64,000 nt of DNA from Aureimonas sp. OT7 (GTDB lineage: Bacteria; Pseudomonadota; Alphaproteobacteria; Rhizobiales; Rhizobiaceae), in contig NZ_CP062167.1 in NCBI RefSeq assembly GCF_014844055.1, positions 1-64,000 on the forward strand, written 5' to 3'. Made by a program: the position numbers and the translations under genes. Each line of letters opens with the position of its first letter. Within the stretch, counting starts at the first letter, position 1. The notes below the pieces were generated by a model. That model searched no databases. It had not been told where the DNA came from and saw nothing but the letters and a program-made list of their open reading frames with translations. This document shows, piece after piece, positions 1 through 9,287 of this stretch.

Positions 1-1443
1 ATGCGGACTTTGCCGGCGCGCAACGACGACGAGGTGATGGAACGTGTTCGCGCGCGGCTGAAGGCGCAGCTCGGGCAGGATATCTATGCCTCCTGGTTCC
101 AGCGCATGAAGATCGAGGCGGTCGGGCGCGGTTCCGTACAGCTTTCGGTTCCGACGGCTTTCCTGAAGACGTGGATCAATGGCCACTACAAGGACTTCCT
201 CCAGCAGATATTCGCCGAGGAAGTGCCCGGCACGATGCGGGTCGATATTCAGGTGCGCAGCGCGGTGCGCACGGCGCCGCCCGCCTCGGTCACGGCCATT
301 CCCGCCGCGATGCCGGTGCCCATGCCGGCCAATGACGGCGACAGGCATGTGCGTTCCGGGCTGCCCGCCGTCGCGCCCGCGCTGGACCGGCCGGCCGCCG
401 AGTTCGGCTCGCCGCTCGACCCGCGCTATGTCTTCTCCGGCTTCGTCGAGGGGCCGAGCAACCGGGTGGCGCTGGCCGCGGCACGTTCCATCGCCGAGAA
501 CGGGCCCCACTCGGTGCGGTTCAACCCGCTTTTCATCCATGCATCGGTGGGCCTCGGCAAGACGCATCTTCTGCAGGCGATCGCCAATTCGGCGCTGATG
601 CGGGCCGACAATCCGCGCGTCGTCTACCTGACCGCCGAATATTTCATGTGGCGCTTCGCAACGGCGATCCGCGACAACCAGGCGCTCGATTTCAAGCAGA
701 ACCTTCGTGGCATCGACCTTCTGATCATCGATGACATGCAGTTTCTGCAGGGGCGCTCGATCCAGCAGGAATTCTGCCATCTCCTGAATGCGCTGATCGA
801 CAGCGCACGGCAGGTGATCGTTGCGGCGGACAGGCCGGCCTATGAGCTGGAATCGCTGGACCAACGCGTGCGCTCGCGGCTTGCCGGCGGTGTCTCGATC
901 GAGATGGCCTCGCCCGACCTCGACATGCGCCGCACCATCCTCAATACCCGCATCAGCGCCATGAAGGCGGAAGACCCCTCCTTCGAGCTGCCGGAAACCG
1001 TCATCGACACGATTGCCAAACGCATCACCGGTTCCGGCCGCGACCTGGAAGGCGCCTTCAACCAGATCGCCTTCCGCCATTCGGTCGGGCAGCCGCTGTC
1101 CAGCGACCACCTCAACGACCTGCTCAACCAACTGACGCGCAACACCGCCGAGAAGCGCGTGCGCATCGAGGACATCCTGAAATTCGTCTCGCGGCACTAC
1201 AACGTGTCCAGGGCCGATATCCTCTCGGCCCGGCGTACGCGCACCATCGTGCGGCCGAGGCAGATCGCCATGTATCTGGCCAAGACGATGACCCCGCGCT
1301 CGCTGCCCGAGATCGGGCGTCGCTTCGGCAACCGGGATCATACGACCGTGCTGCATGCCGTGCGCAAGATCGAGGCAGAGCGTGCCGGAGATTCCAAGCT
1401 TTCGGAAGAGCTCGACATCATACGCCGCATGATCGAGGAATAA
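1..1443 (+). CDS. dnaA: Chromosomal replication initiator DnaA
   Basis: DnaA is the AAA+ ATPase that binds DnaA boxes and opens the replication origin. The 480-residue protein has a typical N-terminal helicase-loading domain, a variable proline/alanine-rich linker (about 85-130), and an ATPase core with Walker A GLGKTH at 184-189 and Walker B DLLIIDD at 239-245. The C-terminal DNA-binding domain contains the DnaA signature around FGNRDHTTVLHA (442-453). The ATG is the very first base of the window, so an upstream start cannot be ruled out, but length and N-terminal sequence fit a complete protein. dnaN and recF follow on the same strand. The promoter, and any DnaA boxes upstream, lie outside the window. 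Confidence 0.97.
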   Translation: MRTLPARNDDEVMERVRARLKAQLGQDIYASWFQRMKIEAVGRGSVQLSVPTAFLKTWINGHYKDFLQQIFAEEVPGTMRVDIQVRSAVRTAPPASVTAIPAAMPVPMPANDGDRHVRSGLPAVAPALDRPAAEFGSPLDPRYVFSGFVEGPSNRVALAAARSIAENGPHSVRFNPLFIHASVGLGKTHLLQAIANSALMRADNPRVVYLTAEYFMWRFATAIRDNQALDFKQNLRGIDLLIIDDMQFLQGRSIQQEFCHLLNALIDSARQVIVAADRPAYELESLDQRVRSRLAGGVSIEMASPDLDMRRTILNTRISAMKAEDPSFELPETVIDTIAKRITGSGRDLEGAFNQIAFRHSVGQPLSSDHLNDLLNQLTRNTAEKRVRIEDILKFVSRHYNVSRADILSARRTRTIVRPRQIAMYLAKTMTPRSLPEIGRRFGNRDHTTVLHAVRKIEAERAGDSKLSEELDIIRRMIEE

Positions 1444-1518
1444 CAGCGCTTGGGGCCCCGCCCGGCGCGACGGCGAGGTTCCAATTCGGCCTGCCTTGCT
1501 CTAATAAAAGCGGAACGC

Positions 1519-1538
1519 GCCGGGCTCGCATGCCCGGC
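1519..1538 (+). terminator. GC-rich hairpin between dnaA and dnaN
   Basis: A perfect 7-bp inverted repeat, GCCGGGC / GCCCGGC with a 6-nt loop, lies in the 124-bp gap after dnaA. No T-run follows, so it is at best a weak terminator or a leader structure for dnaN. No DnaA box is visible in this gap. Confidence 0.3.
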
Positions 1539-1567
1539 TTCCATCTAGATCGGTCTGCCCTGACGTC

Positions 1568-2692
1568 ATGCGTATCATCATCGAGCGTTCGAACCTCCTG
1601 AAGGCACTGAGCCACGTCCACCGCGTGGTCGAGCGGCGCAACACGATCCCGATCCTGTCGAACGTGCTCCTGAAGAGCGAAGATGGCGCCCTGCGCCTGA
1701 AGGCCACGGACCTCGACATCGAGGTGACGGAGCGGGTCTCGGCGATCGACGAGCAGGCCGGCGGAACGACGGTGCCCGCCTATCTGCTGTACGACATCGT
1801 CCGCAAGCTGTCCGACGGGGCGGAGGTCAGCCTCGCCACCAGCGACGACGGCGGCCAGCTCATCGTCAGTTCCGGGCGGTCGCGCTTCCGTCTGCAGTGC
1901 ATGCCCGAAGTGGACTTTCCCGACATAACCGCCGGTGCGCTGTCGCACAGCTTCAGCCTGTCGGCCGGCGACCTGGCGCGCCTCATCGAGCGGACGCAAT
2001 TCGCCATCTCCACCGAAGAGACGCGCTATTACCTGAACGGCATCTACCTGCACACGATCGAGTCCGAGGGCGATCTGCGCCTGCGCGCCGTGGCAACCGA
2101 CGGCCATCGCCTTGCCCGGGCGGAATCCGTGGCGCCGGCCGGCTCCGAAGGGATGCCCGGCATCATCGTGCCCCGCAAGACCGTTGCCGAACTGCAGAAG
2201 CTCATCAGCGACGCCGCGTCGGACAGCATGGTGGCGATCGAGCTGTCGGAAGCCAAGATCCGCTTCACCATCGGCGACGTGGTCATCACCTCCAAGCTGA
2301 TCGACGGAACGTTCCCCGATTACCAGCGCGTCATTCCCACGGGCAACGACAAGGCGCTGACGCTCGATCGTCAAAGCTTCGCCCAGGCGGTCGACCGCGT
2401 CTCCACCATCTCGTCCGAACGCGGCCGTGCGGTGAAGCTGGCGGTGTCCAACGGCCAGCTCGTGCTGACGGTCAATTCGCCGGATTCCGGAACCGCCACC
2501 GAAGAACTGCCGGTCGGCTACGAATCCGACGATATCGAGATCGGCTTCAATGCGCGCTACCTCCTCGACATTACCGGCCAGCTGGCCGGCGAGGAAGCGG
2601 TGTTCATGCTGGCGGACGCCGGCTCGCCGACCCTGATCCGCGATGGTGGCGACACAGGCACGCTCTACGTTCTCATGCCGATGCGCGTCTAG
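1568..2692 (+). CDS. dnaN: DNA polymerase III beta subunit (sliding clamp)
   Basis: The 374-residue product is the ring-shaped processivity clamp that holds DNA polymerase III on DNA. The N-terminus MRIIIERSNLLKAL and the following segment RRNTIPILSNVLL are characteristic, as is the C-terminal ending with the MPMRV tail. Three clamp domains of about 120 residues fit the length exactly. It lies 124 bp after dnaA and 8 bp before recF, the common dnaA-dnaN-recF order. In many Hyphomicrobiales dnaA and dnaN are not adjacent, so this ancestral-type arrangement is worth noting. Confidence 0.97.
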   Translation: MRIIIERSNLLKALSHVHRVVERRNTIPILSNVLLKSEDGALRLKATDLDIEVTERVSAIDEQAGGTTVPAYLLYDIVRKLSDGAEVSLATSDDGGQLIVSSGRSRFRLQCMPEVDFPDITAGALSHSFSLSAGDLARLIERTQFAISTEETRYYLNGIYLHTIESEGDLRLRAVATDGHRLARAESVAPAGSEGMPGIIVPRKTVAELQKLISDAASDSMVAIELSEAKIRFTIGDVVITSKLIDGTFPDYQRVIPTGNDKALTLDRQSFAQAVDRVSTISSERGRAVKLAVSNGQLVLTVNSPDSGTATEELPVGYESDDIEIGFNARYLLDITGQLAGEEAVFMLADAGSPTLIRDGGDTGTLYVLMPMRV

Positions 2693-2700
2693 GATCATCG

Positions 2701-3843
2701 ATGGACGAGCCCGGCCCCGGCCGCGTCACCCAACTCCGTCTCGCCGATTTTCGAAACTACACGACGCTGAAGCTCGACATCGACTCGCGCTTCGTGGTGC
2801 TGGCCGGCGACAATGGCGCCGGCAAGACCAATCTCATCGAGGCGGTGTCGCTGCTGACGCCAGGCCGTGGCCTGCGCCGAGCCACCTATGGCGAGATGGC
2901 GCGCGTGGCCGGCAGCGGCGGCTTTTCCGTCCGCGCGGGTCTTGCCCGCTCCAATGACGAACCGGCCGATGTCCTGACGCTCATGCGCCCGGAAGCCGGC
3001 GTGGGGCCGCATCGACAGGTGCGGATCGACGCGGTGGCGGCGCGGAGCGCCGACGAACTTCTCGACCTGTGCCGCATCCTGTGGCTGACACCGGCCATGG
3101 ACGGGCTTTTCACCGGGCCCGCCGCCGAGCGCCGGCGTTTCCTCGACCGCCTCGTGCTGACCCTGCATCCGGCACATGGGCGGCGCTCGACCGACTTCGA
3201 GAAGGCGATGCGCGGCCGCAATCGCCTTCTGGCAGAAGATCGCGGAGACGACGCCTGGCTTTCGGGCGTCGAGGTCCAGATGGCGGAGCTCGGCCTTGCG
3301 ATCGCGCTGGCGCGGGCCGAAACGGTGCATCGCCTTACAGCGGCCATTCATACCGGGCCGGCCGCGGACGGAACCTTTCCGCTGGCCGGGCTGCAGCTCG
3401 ATGCGGGCTATGGCGGGCTCGATCTTTCGCGTGCCGGCGTCGACGTGGAAGACGAGATCGCCGCCCGGTTGCGCCGATCGCGCGGGCTGGACCGGGCTGC
3501 CGGCCGAACGCTCGAAGGGCCGCATCGCGCCGACCTCGTCGTGACGCACCTTGCCAAGTCGATGCCGGCCGGCCTTGCGTCCACCGGCGAACAGAAGGCG
3601 CTGCTGATCGGCCTGGTGCTGGCGCATGCCGATCTCGTGCGCCAGTCCAGCGGCGTGCCGCCGATCCTGCTGCTGGACGAAATCGCCGCCCATCTGGACC
3701 CCGGCCGCCGGGCGACGCTGTTCGACATCCTCGACCGACTCGGCGTACAAAGCTTCATGACGGGCACGGACCGTGCGCTGTTCGACGCGCTGGAGGGCCG
3801 CGCCCAAATCCTGGCCGCCACCAACGGATCGCTTGCGCCATGA
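2701..3843 (+). CDS. recF: DNA replication and repair protein RecF
   Basis: RecF is an SMC-like ATPase that helps load RecA at single-strand gaps. The N-terminal RLADFRNY motif is followed by the Walker A GDNGAGKTNLIEA, and the C-terminal half carries the ABC signature region STGEQKALLIGL and Walker B LLLDEIAAHLD. At 380 residues it has the usual length. The ATG is 8 bp after the dnaN stop, and the TGA overlaps the ATG of the next gene (ATGA), so recF and the MoeB-like gene are probably co-translated. Confidence 0.96.
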   Translation: MDEPGPGRVTQLRLADFRNYTTLKLDIDSRFVVLAGDNGAGKTNLIEAVSLLTPGRGLRRATYGEMARVAGSGGFSVRAGLARSNDEPADVLTLMRPEAGVGPHRQVRIDAVAARSADELLDLCRILWLTPAMDGLFTGPAAERRRFLDRLVLTLHPAHGRRSTDFEKAMRGRNRLLAEDRGDDAWLSGVEVQMAELGLAIALARAETVHRLTAAIHTGPAADGTFPLAGLQLDAGYGGLDLSRAGVDVEDEIAARLRRSRGLDRAAGRTLEGPHRADLVVTHLAKSMPAGLASTGEQKALLIGLVLAHADLVRQSSGVPPILLLDEIAAHLDPGRRATLFDILDRLGVQSFMTGTDRALFDALEGRAQILAATNGSLAP

Positions 3844-4586
3844 CGATGCTCGACCCGCAAGAGCTGCAACGCTATGCCCGCCACATCATGCTGGCGGAGG
3901 TGGGTGGCGGCGGCCAGCAGAAGCTAAAGGCCGCGCGCGTTCTTCTGGTCGGCGCCGGCGGCATCGGCGCCCCCGCCGCGCTCTATCTGGCGGCCGCAGG
4001 CGTGGGTACGCTGGGGCTCGTCGATGACGATGTGGTGAGCCTGTCGAATCTCCAAAGGCAGGTTCTGTATGGCACCGCCGATATCGGCGCAGCCAAGGTC
4101 GACCAGGCCGCACTGCGGCTGCACGCACTGAACCCGCATGTCGCGATCGAGCGCCATCCCGTGCGGCTGACCATGGATAACGGCGCCGACATCGTTGGAA
4201 ATTACGATCTTGTCATCGACGGGTCGGACAATTTCGCCACCCGCTACACGGCCGCGGCGCTGTGCGAGACGGCCGAGACGCCACTGGTGCAGGCGAGCGT
4301 CCAGCGGTTCTCCGGTGCCCTGACGCTGCTGGCGCCCTACACGACGCTGCCGGACGGAAGCCCGGCGCCCCGCCTGACGGACCTGTTCCCCGAGGCGCCG
4401 CCGGAAGGCTCCGTGCCGACCTGCGCCGAGGCCGGCATCCTGGGTGTCGTCACCGGCATCCTCGGCACCATGGCGGCCGCCGAAGCCGTCAAGCATATCT
4501 GCGGCATCGGCGATCCGCTGATCGCCCGGCTGCTGATGGTCGATGTCCTGTCGATGCGCTTCAGCGAAATCCGCTACCGGCGCTGA
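3840..4586 (+). CDS. moeB: MoeB/ThiF/HesA-family adenylyltransferase
   Basis: This E1-like enzyme adenylates the C-terminal glycine of a small sulfur-carrier protein (MoaD or ThiS), feeding molybdopterin or thiamine synthesis. The Rossmann nucleotide-binding motif VGAGGIGAPAALYL, the SNLQRQVLY segment and DGSDNFATRY are all present; the conserved cysteine lies in PTCAEAGILG. The 248 residues match the MoeB length. The paired CxxC zinc motifs of E. coli MoeB are not visible: the first site is replaced by a proline-rich stretch and the C-terminus ends VLSMRFSEIRYRR without cysteine. Start choice: the ATG overlapping the recF stop; an ATG six bases downstream is an alternative. Whether it serves MoaD or ThiS cannot be told. 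Confidence 0.88.
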   Translation: MTMLDPQELQRYARHIMLAEVGGGGQQKLKAARVLLVGAGGIGAPAALYLAAAGVGTLGLVDDDVVSLSNLQRQVLYGTADIGAAKVDQAALRLHALNPHVAIERHPVRLTMDNGADIVGNYDLVIDGSDNFATRYTAAALCETAETPLVQASVQRFSGALTLLAPYTTLPDGSPAPRLTDLFPEAPPEGSVPTCAEAGILGVVTGILGTMAAAEAVKHICGIGDPLIARLLMVDVLSMRFSEIRYRR

Positions 4587-4595
4587 GGGCGGGTT

Positions 4596-5597
4596 TCAGC
4601 CGCGGCCGGGCAGGATGCGGTCCGGCGGCTTGTGGCCGTCCATGAACGTCCGGATGTTGATGATGACCTTTTCGCCCATGTCCAGGCGTGCCTCGCGCGT
4701 GGCGGAGGCCATGTGCGGCAGGAGCGTCACCCGGTTGCGCTGGGCCAGCCGCACCAGCCGCTCGTCCAGCTTCGGCTGTGCCTCGAACACGTCCAGCCCC
4801 GCGCCGCCGAGCTTGCCCGCCTCCAGAAGCTCGATCAGCGCGCCCTCGTCGACGATCTCGCCACGCGCCGTATTCACCAGGAAGGCCGTGGGCCGCATCA
4901 GCGCCAGGCGGCGCCGCGACAAGAGATGGTAGGTGGCCGGCGTATAGGGGCAGTTGACGGAGACGACATCCACCCTGGCCAGCATCTGGTCGAGGCTGTC
5001 CCAGTAGGTGGCGGCAAGGTCGCTTTCCGTCCGCTCGCTGGCGCGGTTGCGGTTATGGTAGTGGATTTCCATGCTGAAGGCACGGGCCCGCCGCGCGACG
5101 GCGGTGCCGATGCGCCCCATGCCCACGATCCCGAGGCGTTTTCCGGACAGCCGCATGCCCAGCATGAAATCCGGCGACCAGCCGGGCCATGCCCCGTCGT
5201 CCAGCAGATCGCGGCTGCCCTCCACGACGCGGCGCGCGACAGCCAGGATCAACGCCATCGTCATATCGGCCGTGTCTTCGTTCAGGACGTTCGGCGTGTT
5301 GGTGACCGTGATGCCGGCCCGATGCGCGGCGTCGATATCGATATTGTCGGTGCCTGCGCCGTATTGGGCGATCAACCTGAGGCGCGGGCCGGCCGCGGCC
5401 ACGAGGTCGGCGTCGATCCGGTCGTTCAGGGTGGACACCAGGACGTCCGACTGTTCCATCGCGGCGGCCAACTGGCGACGCGTCATCGCGCCATCCTGCT
5501 GCGGACGCGCCACGTGGAACAACTCTTCCATGCGTCGTTCGATTTCCTGAGGCAACCGGCGCGTCAACGCCACCACCAAACCCCGCCGTTCCGTCAT
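4596..5597 (-). CDS. D-2-hydroxyacid dehydrogenase (glyoxylate/hydroxypyruvate reductase type)
   Basis: An NAD(P)-dependent D-2-hydroxyacid dehydrogenase of 333 residues. The nucleotide-binding motif is GIVGMGRIGTAVARR, and the catalytic triad of the family is visible as Arg in NTARGEIVDE, Glu in DVFEAQPKL and His in LLPHMASAT. The segment GAGTDNIDIDAA is typical of the GhrB/glycerate dehydrogenase branch, so reduction of glyoxylate or hydroxypyruvate is the likely reaction, but formate, phosphoglycerate or other substrates cannot be excluded. The reading frame is open further upstream; MTERRGLVV was chosen because family similarity begins there. It converges with moeB, 9 bp away, and is divergent from the SH3 gene. 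Confidence 0.88.
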   Translation of the reverse strand: MTERRGLVVALTRRLPQEIERRMEELFHVARPQQDGAMTRRQLAAAMEQSDVLVSTLNDRIDADLVAAAGPRLRLIAQYGAGTDNIDIDAAHRAGITVTNTPNVLNEDTADMTMALILAVARRVVEGSRDLLDDGAWPGWSPDFMLGMRLSGKRLGIVGMGRIGTAVARRARAFSMEIHYHNRNRASERTESDLAATYWDSLDQMLARVDVVSVNCPYTPATYHLLSRRRLALMRPTAFLVNTARGEIVDEGALIELLEAGKLGGAGLDVFEAQPKLDERLVRLAQRNRVTLLPHMASATREARLDMGEKVIINIRTFMDGHKPPDRILPGRG

Positions 5598-5752
5598 GTC
5601 ACTCCCGATGATGCCTCCGTGGCGCATGGATAGCATACTGGATGCGCGCCGACATACTCCGCCATGCATGCGATGAAAACTTGTTAACCAAAGCCATGCG
5701 ACAAGGGGTGAGTGTCCCGACCGGGCAAAATCCGACCAGCCAAGGGAAAGAC

Positions 5753-6289
5753 GTGGCCAACATTCCTTTCCGCCGCATCGCATTCACCATCGCCTGCGCC
5801 CTGACGCTCAGCCATGCCGCACACGCCCAGCAGGCCAACGAAGACGCCGCCGACCCCGACAAGCTGCCCTTGCCGCGCTTCGTGTCGTTCAAGGCCGAGC
5901 AGGTGAACCTGCGGGTCGGACCGGGGCGGGACTTCCCCGTGTCATGGCGCTACAGCAAGCGCGGCCTGCCGGTGGAAATCATCCAGGAGTTCGAGCAATG
6001 GCGCCGCGTGCGCGACAGCGAGGGCTCGGAGGGGTGGGTCTACTATTCGCTCCTGTCCGGCCAGCGCACCGCAATCGCCACGCCGTGGCGCAAGGGCGAG
6101 GACTTCAAGGTTCCGGTGCGCCGCGCTGCCGCGACAGAAAGCGGCCCGGTCGCCATGCTGGAGCCGGGCGTCATCGTGCGTGTCGAAGAGTGCAACGGCT
6201 CGACCTGCCGGGTCGATGTCGCCAACCGCAAGGGCTTCGTATCGCAGAACGAGCTGTGGGGAGTCTACCCGGGCGAATCGTTCAACTGA
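5753..6289 (+). CDS. Exported bacterial SH3-domain protein
   Basis: A secreted or periplasmic protein of about 178 residues with two SH3b-like domains. The first spans QVNLRVGPGRDFPVSWRYS to GWVYYSLLSG, the second VRRAAATESGPVAMLEPG to GFVSQNELWGVYPG; the pattern NLRVGPG...P..W is the usual SH3b start. A Sec signal peptide (IAFTIACALTLSHAAHA, cut before QQ) opens the protein. The start is taken as GTG 5753 because the SD-like AAGGGAAAG lies just upstream and it places the signal peptide at the N-terminus; an ATG at 5696 would add 19 residues. SH3b domains usually bind cell-wall peptides, so a cell-envelope role is inferred. Confidence 0.85.
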   Translation: MANIPFRRIAFTIACALTLSHAAHAQQANEDAADPDKLPLPRFVSFKAEQVNLRVGPGRDFPVSWRYSKRGLPVEIIQEFEQWRRVRDSEGSEGWVYYSLLSGQRTAIATPWRKGEDFKVPVRRAAATESGPVAMLEPGVIVRVEECNGSTCRVDVANRKGFVSQNELWGVYPGESFN

Positions 6290-6322
6290 CCGGCAAGCGG
6301 GCCAGCCGCGGGCGCCGATCCG

Positions 6323-6775
6323 TCAGGATGGCCGGCGGCGCAGCCGAACGACGACATCCACATTGACGATCTCCATGCCGTCCGGCGGCGTCGGCAGGTC
6401 CTGTATGCGGATCGAGCCGTTGGGAATATCGATCATCATGTTTTCTTCCTCGAGGAAGAAGTGATGGTGGTCGGACGTGTTGGTATCGAAATAGGTGCGC
6501 TGCCCCTCGCCCGAGATCGGACGCACCAGGCCGGCATCCGTGAACTGGTGCAGCGTGTTGTAGACGGTGGCCAGAGAGACCGGCTCGCCGGCCTTGTGCG
6601 CCTCTTCGTGCAGTTCCTCGGCGGAAAGGTGCCTGTCGCCCGCCCCGAAGATCAGGTTGCCAAGCGTCACCCGCTGGCGCGTCGGGCGCAGACCCGCGGC
6701 ACGCAGGCGCTCGAACACGCAATAGGAAAGCTGACGCCCGCCGGCCACGGTCTTCGCCACTGCACGCTCGTCCAT
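6323..6775 (-). CDS. irr: Fur-family iron response regulator Irr
   Basis: Irr is the haem-sensing transcription factor that controls iron and haem genes in Rhizobiales. The winged-helix region reads GLRPTRQRVTLG through VSLATVYNTLHQFTDAGL, and the dimerisation domain has the Irr-typical HHH cluster in TSDHHHFFLEEE in place of the Fur metal site; the C-terminus NVDVVVRLRRR also matches Irr. The N-terminal haem regulatory motif (GCPWH) of Bradyrhizobium Irr is absent; the segment before GLRPTRQ reads LSYCVFERLRAA. The ATG at 6775 is preferred (150 residues); an in-frame TTG at 6793 would add six. Irr near fabA is a recurrent Rhizobiales arrangement. Confidence 0.9.
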   Translation of the reverse strand: MDERAVAKTVAGGRQLSYCVFERLRAAGLRPTRQRVTLGNLIFGAGDRHLSAEELHEEAHKAGEPVSLATVYNTLHQFTDAGLVRPISGEGQRTYFDTNTSDHHHFFLEEENMMIDIPNGSIRIQDLPTPPDGMEIVNVDVVVRLRRRPS

Positions 6776-6893
6776 CACTTCGACACCATCCAAATAACTT
6801 GACTACTGTGATCCACTTTTACGGCTTTTGGCCCGCACGATCAAGAGATAGTCTTTTCCAGGTGGAAACACAATTACGCCTGCGGGTTGAGGC

Positions 6894-7349
6894 CTAGCCG
6901 GAACAGGCCCGCCGCAGGGCGGCCACGGCGCGTGAAGTGCCGTCCAGCGGCAACCGGTAATGCCCTGCCGGCGAGGCCACCTCGAGGTCCTTGCCTCGCG
7001 CCAGAGCCGCCAGCAGCTCCTCGCTTTCGGCAAGGGATCGAAGCAGCACGAAGACGTCGCCGCCGGACTGCGGCTCCACCCGCATCGTCATCAGAAAGGC
7101 CAGCCCGTCGATGGAAAGCGTCACGGTGTAGGCGCGGCCGGGCTGGAAACGGCCGCCGCCGCCCGGCACGGTCGTCTGGACGGTGCCTTCGCCCATGCAT
7201 CGGAAGGCCGGCCCGGCGCGGCCGCCATCGTAGCTCAGCGACGGGGCCGCGCCATCCGAGAAGCCCCAACTGGCCGCCGTCGCCGGACCGCAGAGGAAAA
7301 GCGGGAGAAAAAATCCGAGAAAGCGCAGGCGGATTCGCATTCCGTTCAT
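6894..7349 (-). CDS. Exported protein of unknown function
   Basis: A 151-residue protein with a clear Sec signal peptide (basic MNGMRIRLR start, hydrophobic FLGFFLPLFLCG, cut near ATA-ASWG). The mature part is about 125 residues, has no membrane segment and contains two cysteines (FRCMGEG and the final RACSG) that could form a disulfide in the periplasm. The C-terminal pattern TSRAVAALRRAC is common in small alphaproteobacterial periplasmic proteins, but I do not recognise a named family. It lies 118 bp upstream of irr on the same strand and is divergent from fabA. Confidence 0.7.
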   Translation of the reverse strand: MNGMRIRLRFLGFFLPLFLCGPATAASWGFSDGAAPSLSYDGGRAGPAFRCMGEGTVQTTVPGGGGRFQPGRAYTVTLSIDGLAFLMTMRVEPQSGGDVFVLLRSLAESEELLAALARGKDLEVASPAGHYRLPLDGTSRAVAALRRACSG

Positions 7350-7495
7350 TCCTTATATTGCCGCGATCCGAATCGGACGGGATTTGCCACGAGGCCCACC
7401 CATGCTAAGGGGCACACCTGAAACAGTCAGGGCAGCCATCGCCACGCCTCGCGCGCGGGCGGTGGCAATCACTGAAGCGGAGAGAAACGGGCAGC

Positions 7496-8017
7496 ATGAT
7501 GGACACCAGACAGACGCAGTTCGGCAAGGAGGACATCCTCGCTTGCGCCCGTGGAGAGCTGTTTGGGCCCGGCAATGCGCAATTGCCGCTTCCCCCCATG
7601 CTGATGTTCGACCGGATCACCGAAGTCACGGAAGATGGCGGCCAGTTCGGCAAGGGGTCGATCAAGGCCGAGTTCGACGTATCGCCCGACCTCTGGTTCT
7701 TCGCCTGCCACTTCCAGGGAGATCCGGTCATGCCGGGTTGCCTGGGTCTGGACGCCCTCTGGCAGCTCACGGGCTTCTACCTCGGCTGGCTCGGCGAGCC
7801 GGGCCGTGGCCGGGCGCTGGGCGTCGGCGAGGTCAAGTTCACCGGCCAGGTGACGCCGGACGTCAAGCTGGTCGAATACGGGGTCGAATTTCGTCGCGTC
7901 ATGCGCTCCAAGCTCAAGCTCGGCATCGCCGAGGGCTGGATGAAGGCCGACGGCGAGGTCATCTATCGAGCCAGCGACCTGCGCGTCGGCCTGTTCCGGG
8001 ACGCGGACGTAGCTTGA
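7496..8017 (+). CDS. fabA: 3-hydroxydecanoyl-ACP dehydratase/isomerase FabA
   Basis: FabA dehydrates 3-hydroxydecanoyl-ACP and isomerises trans-2- to cis-3-decenoyl-ACP, the branch point to unsaturated fatty acids. The catalytic pair is visible as His72 in [10 protein letters not shown] and Asp86 in [15 protein letters not shown] further on is also conserved. The length of 173 is normal. The ATG follows GGAGAGAAACGGG, a usable SD. It heads fabA-fabB-fabI, with gaps of 28 and 27 bp, clearly one operon. In the leader, an imperfect GCCACGCC...GGCGGTGGC hairpin lies roughly 30-55 bp before the start, of unknown meaning. Confidence 0.96.
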   Translation: MMDTRQTQFGKEDILACARGELFGPGNAQLPLPPMLMFDRITEVTEDGGQFGKGSIKAEFDVSPDLWFFACHFQGDPVMPGCLGLDALWQLTGFYLGWLGEPGRGRALGVGEVKFTGQVTPDVKLVEYGVEFRRVMRSKLKLGIAEGWMKADGEVIYRASDLRVGLFRDADVA

Positions 8018-8045
8018 GCATCCACAGAAAAGAAGGGCCTTCGGC

Positions 8046-9260
8046 ATGAAGCGCGTCGTCGTAACCGGCATGGGCATCGTTTCCTCCATCGGAAATGACG
8101 TGGAGGAAGTCGCCCGTTCGCTGAAGGAATCCCGCTCGGGCATCTCCTATGCGCCCGAATACGAAGAATTGAACTTCCGTTGCCGCGTGCACGGAAAGCC
8201 GACCCTGGACCCGACAACCCTCCTGGACCGGCGCGCCATGCGCTTCCACGGCGGCGGTACGGCATGGAACCATATCGCCATGGATCAGGCGATCGCCGAT
8301 GCCGGGCTGTCGGCAGACCTCGTCTCCAATCCGCGCACCGGCATCATCATGGGCTCGGGCGGCGCATCCACGCAGACCATCGTGCAGGCAGCGGAGATCA
8401 CCCGTAACAAGGGCGGGCCCAAGCGCATCGGGCCGACCAGCGTGCCCAAGGCCATGGGCTCGACCGCATCGGCCACGCTGGCCACCTGGTTCAAGATCAA
8501 GGGCGTCAACTATTCCATTTCGTCGGCCTGTGCGACATCCAACCATTGCATCGGCAATGCCTACGAGACGATCCAGGCCGGCCGGCAGGACATCATCTTC
8601 GCCGGCGGCTGCGAAGAACTCGACTGGACCCTTTCCGCCCTGTTCGACGCCATGGGCGCGATGTCCTCGGGCTTCAACGACCGTCCGTCCGAGGCGTCGC
8701 GCGCCTACGACAAGGACAGGGACGGCTTCGTGATCGCCGGCGGCGCCGGCGTGCTGGTGCTGGAGGAGTACGAGCACGCCAAGGCGCGCGGCGCCAACAT
8801 CCTGGCCGAGATCGTCGGCTATGGGGCGACGTCGGACGGCTACGACATGGTCGCCCCCTCGGGCGAGGGCGCGGTGCGCTGCATGCAGCAGGCGCTGGCG
8901 ACGGTCGATACGCCGATCGACTACATCAACCCGCACGCCACCTCCACGCCGGTCGGCGACCGGCAGGAAATCGCGGCGATCCGCGAAGTGTTCGGGGATG
9001 CCATTCCGCCGATCTCCGCGACGAAGTCGCTGACCGGCCACTCGCTCGGCGCGACGGGCGTGCAGGAGGCGATCTACAGCATCCTCATGATGCGCGATCG
9101 CTTTATCGCCAAGAGCGCCCATATCGACGAGATCGATCCGGAATTCGCGGACATTCCCATCGTCCGCGAACGGGTCGACGATGCGAAGATCGATACCGTC
9201 CTGTCCAACTCCTTCGGGTTCGGCGGCACCAATGCGACACTGGTGTTCCGCCGGGTCTGA
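8046..9260 (+). CDS. fabB: 3-oxoacyl-ACP synthase I FabB
   Basis: Beta-ketoacyl-ACP synthase that elongates cis-3-decenoyl-ACP made by FabA. The nucleophile is Cys162 in [11 protein letters not shown]; the two active-site histidines lie in [12 protein letters not shown] and [11 protein letters not shown]. The thiolase fold ends with [16 protein letters not shown], the family signature. The 404 residues and the position directly after fabA identify it as FabB rather than FabF. Confidence 0.95.
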   Translation: MKRVVVTGMGIVSSIGNDVEEVARSLKESRSGISYAPEYEELNFRCRVHGKPTLDPTTLLDRRAMRFHGGGTAWNHIAMDQAIADAGLSADLVSNPRTGIIMGSGGASTQTIVQAAEITRNKGGPKRIGPTSVPKAMGSTASATLATWFKIKGVNYSISSACATSNHCIGNAYETIQAGRQDIIFAGGCEELDWTLSALFDAMGAMSSGFNDRPSEASRAYDKDRDGFVIAGGAGVLVLEEYEHAKARGANILAEIVGYGATSDGYDMVAPSGEGAVRCMQQALATVDTPIDYINPHATSTPVGDRQEIAAIREVFGDAIPPISATKSLTGHSLGATGVQEAIYSILMMRDRFIAKSAHIDEIDPEFADIPIVRERVDDAKIDTVLSNSFGFGGTNATLVFRRV

Positions 9261-9287
9261 CCATAGAGAACAAGAGAGGGATCGGCC

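Noticed and set aside
1444..1567. Possible replication origin between dnaA and dnaN
   Set aside because: No DnaA boxes, no AT-rich unwinding stretch and only 124 bp; the origin, if nearby, is more likely upstream of the window.
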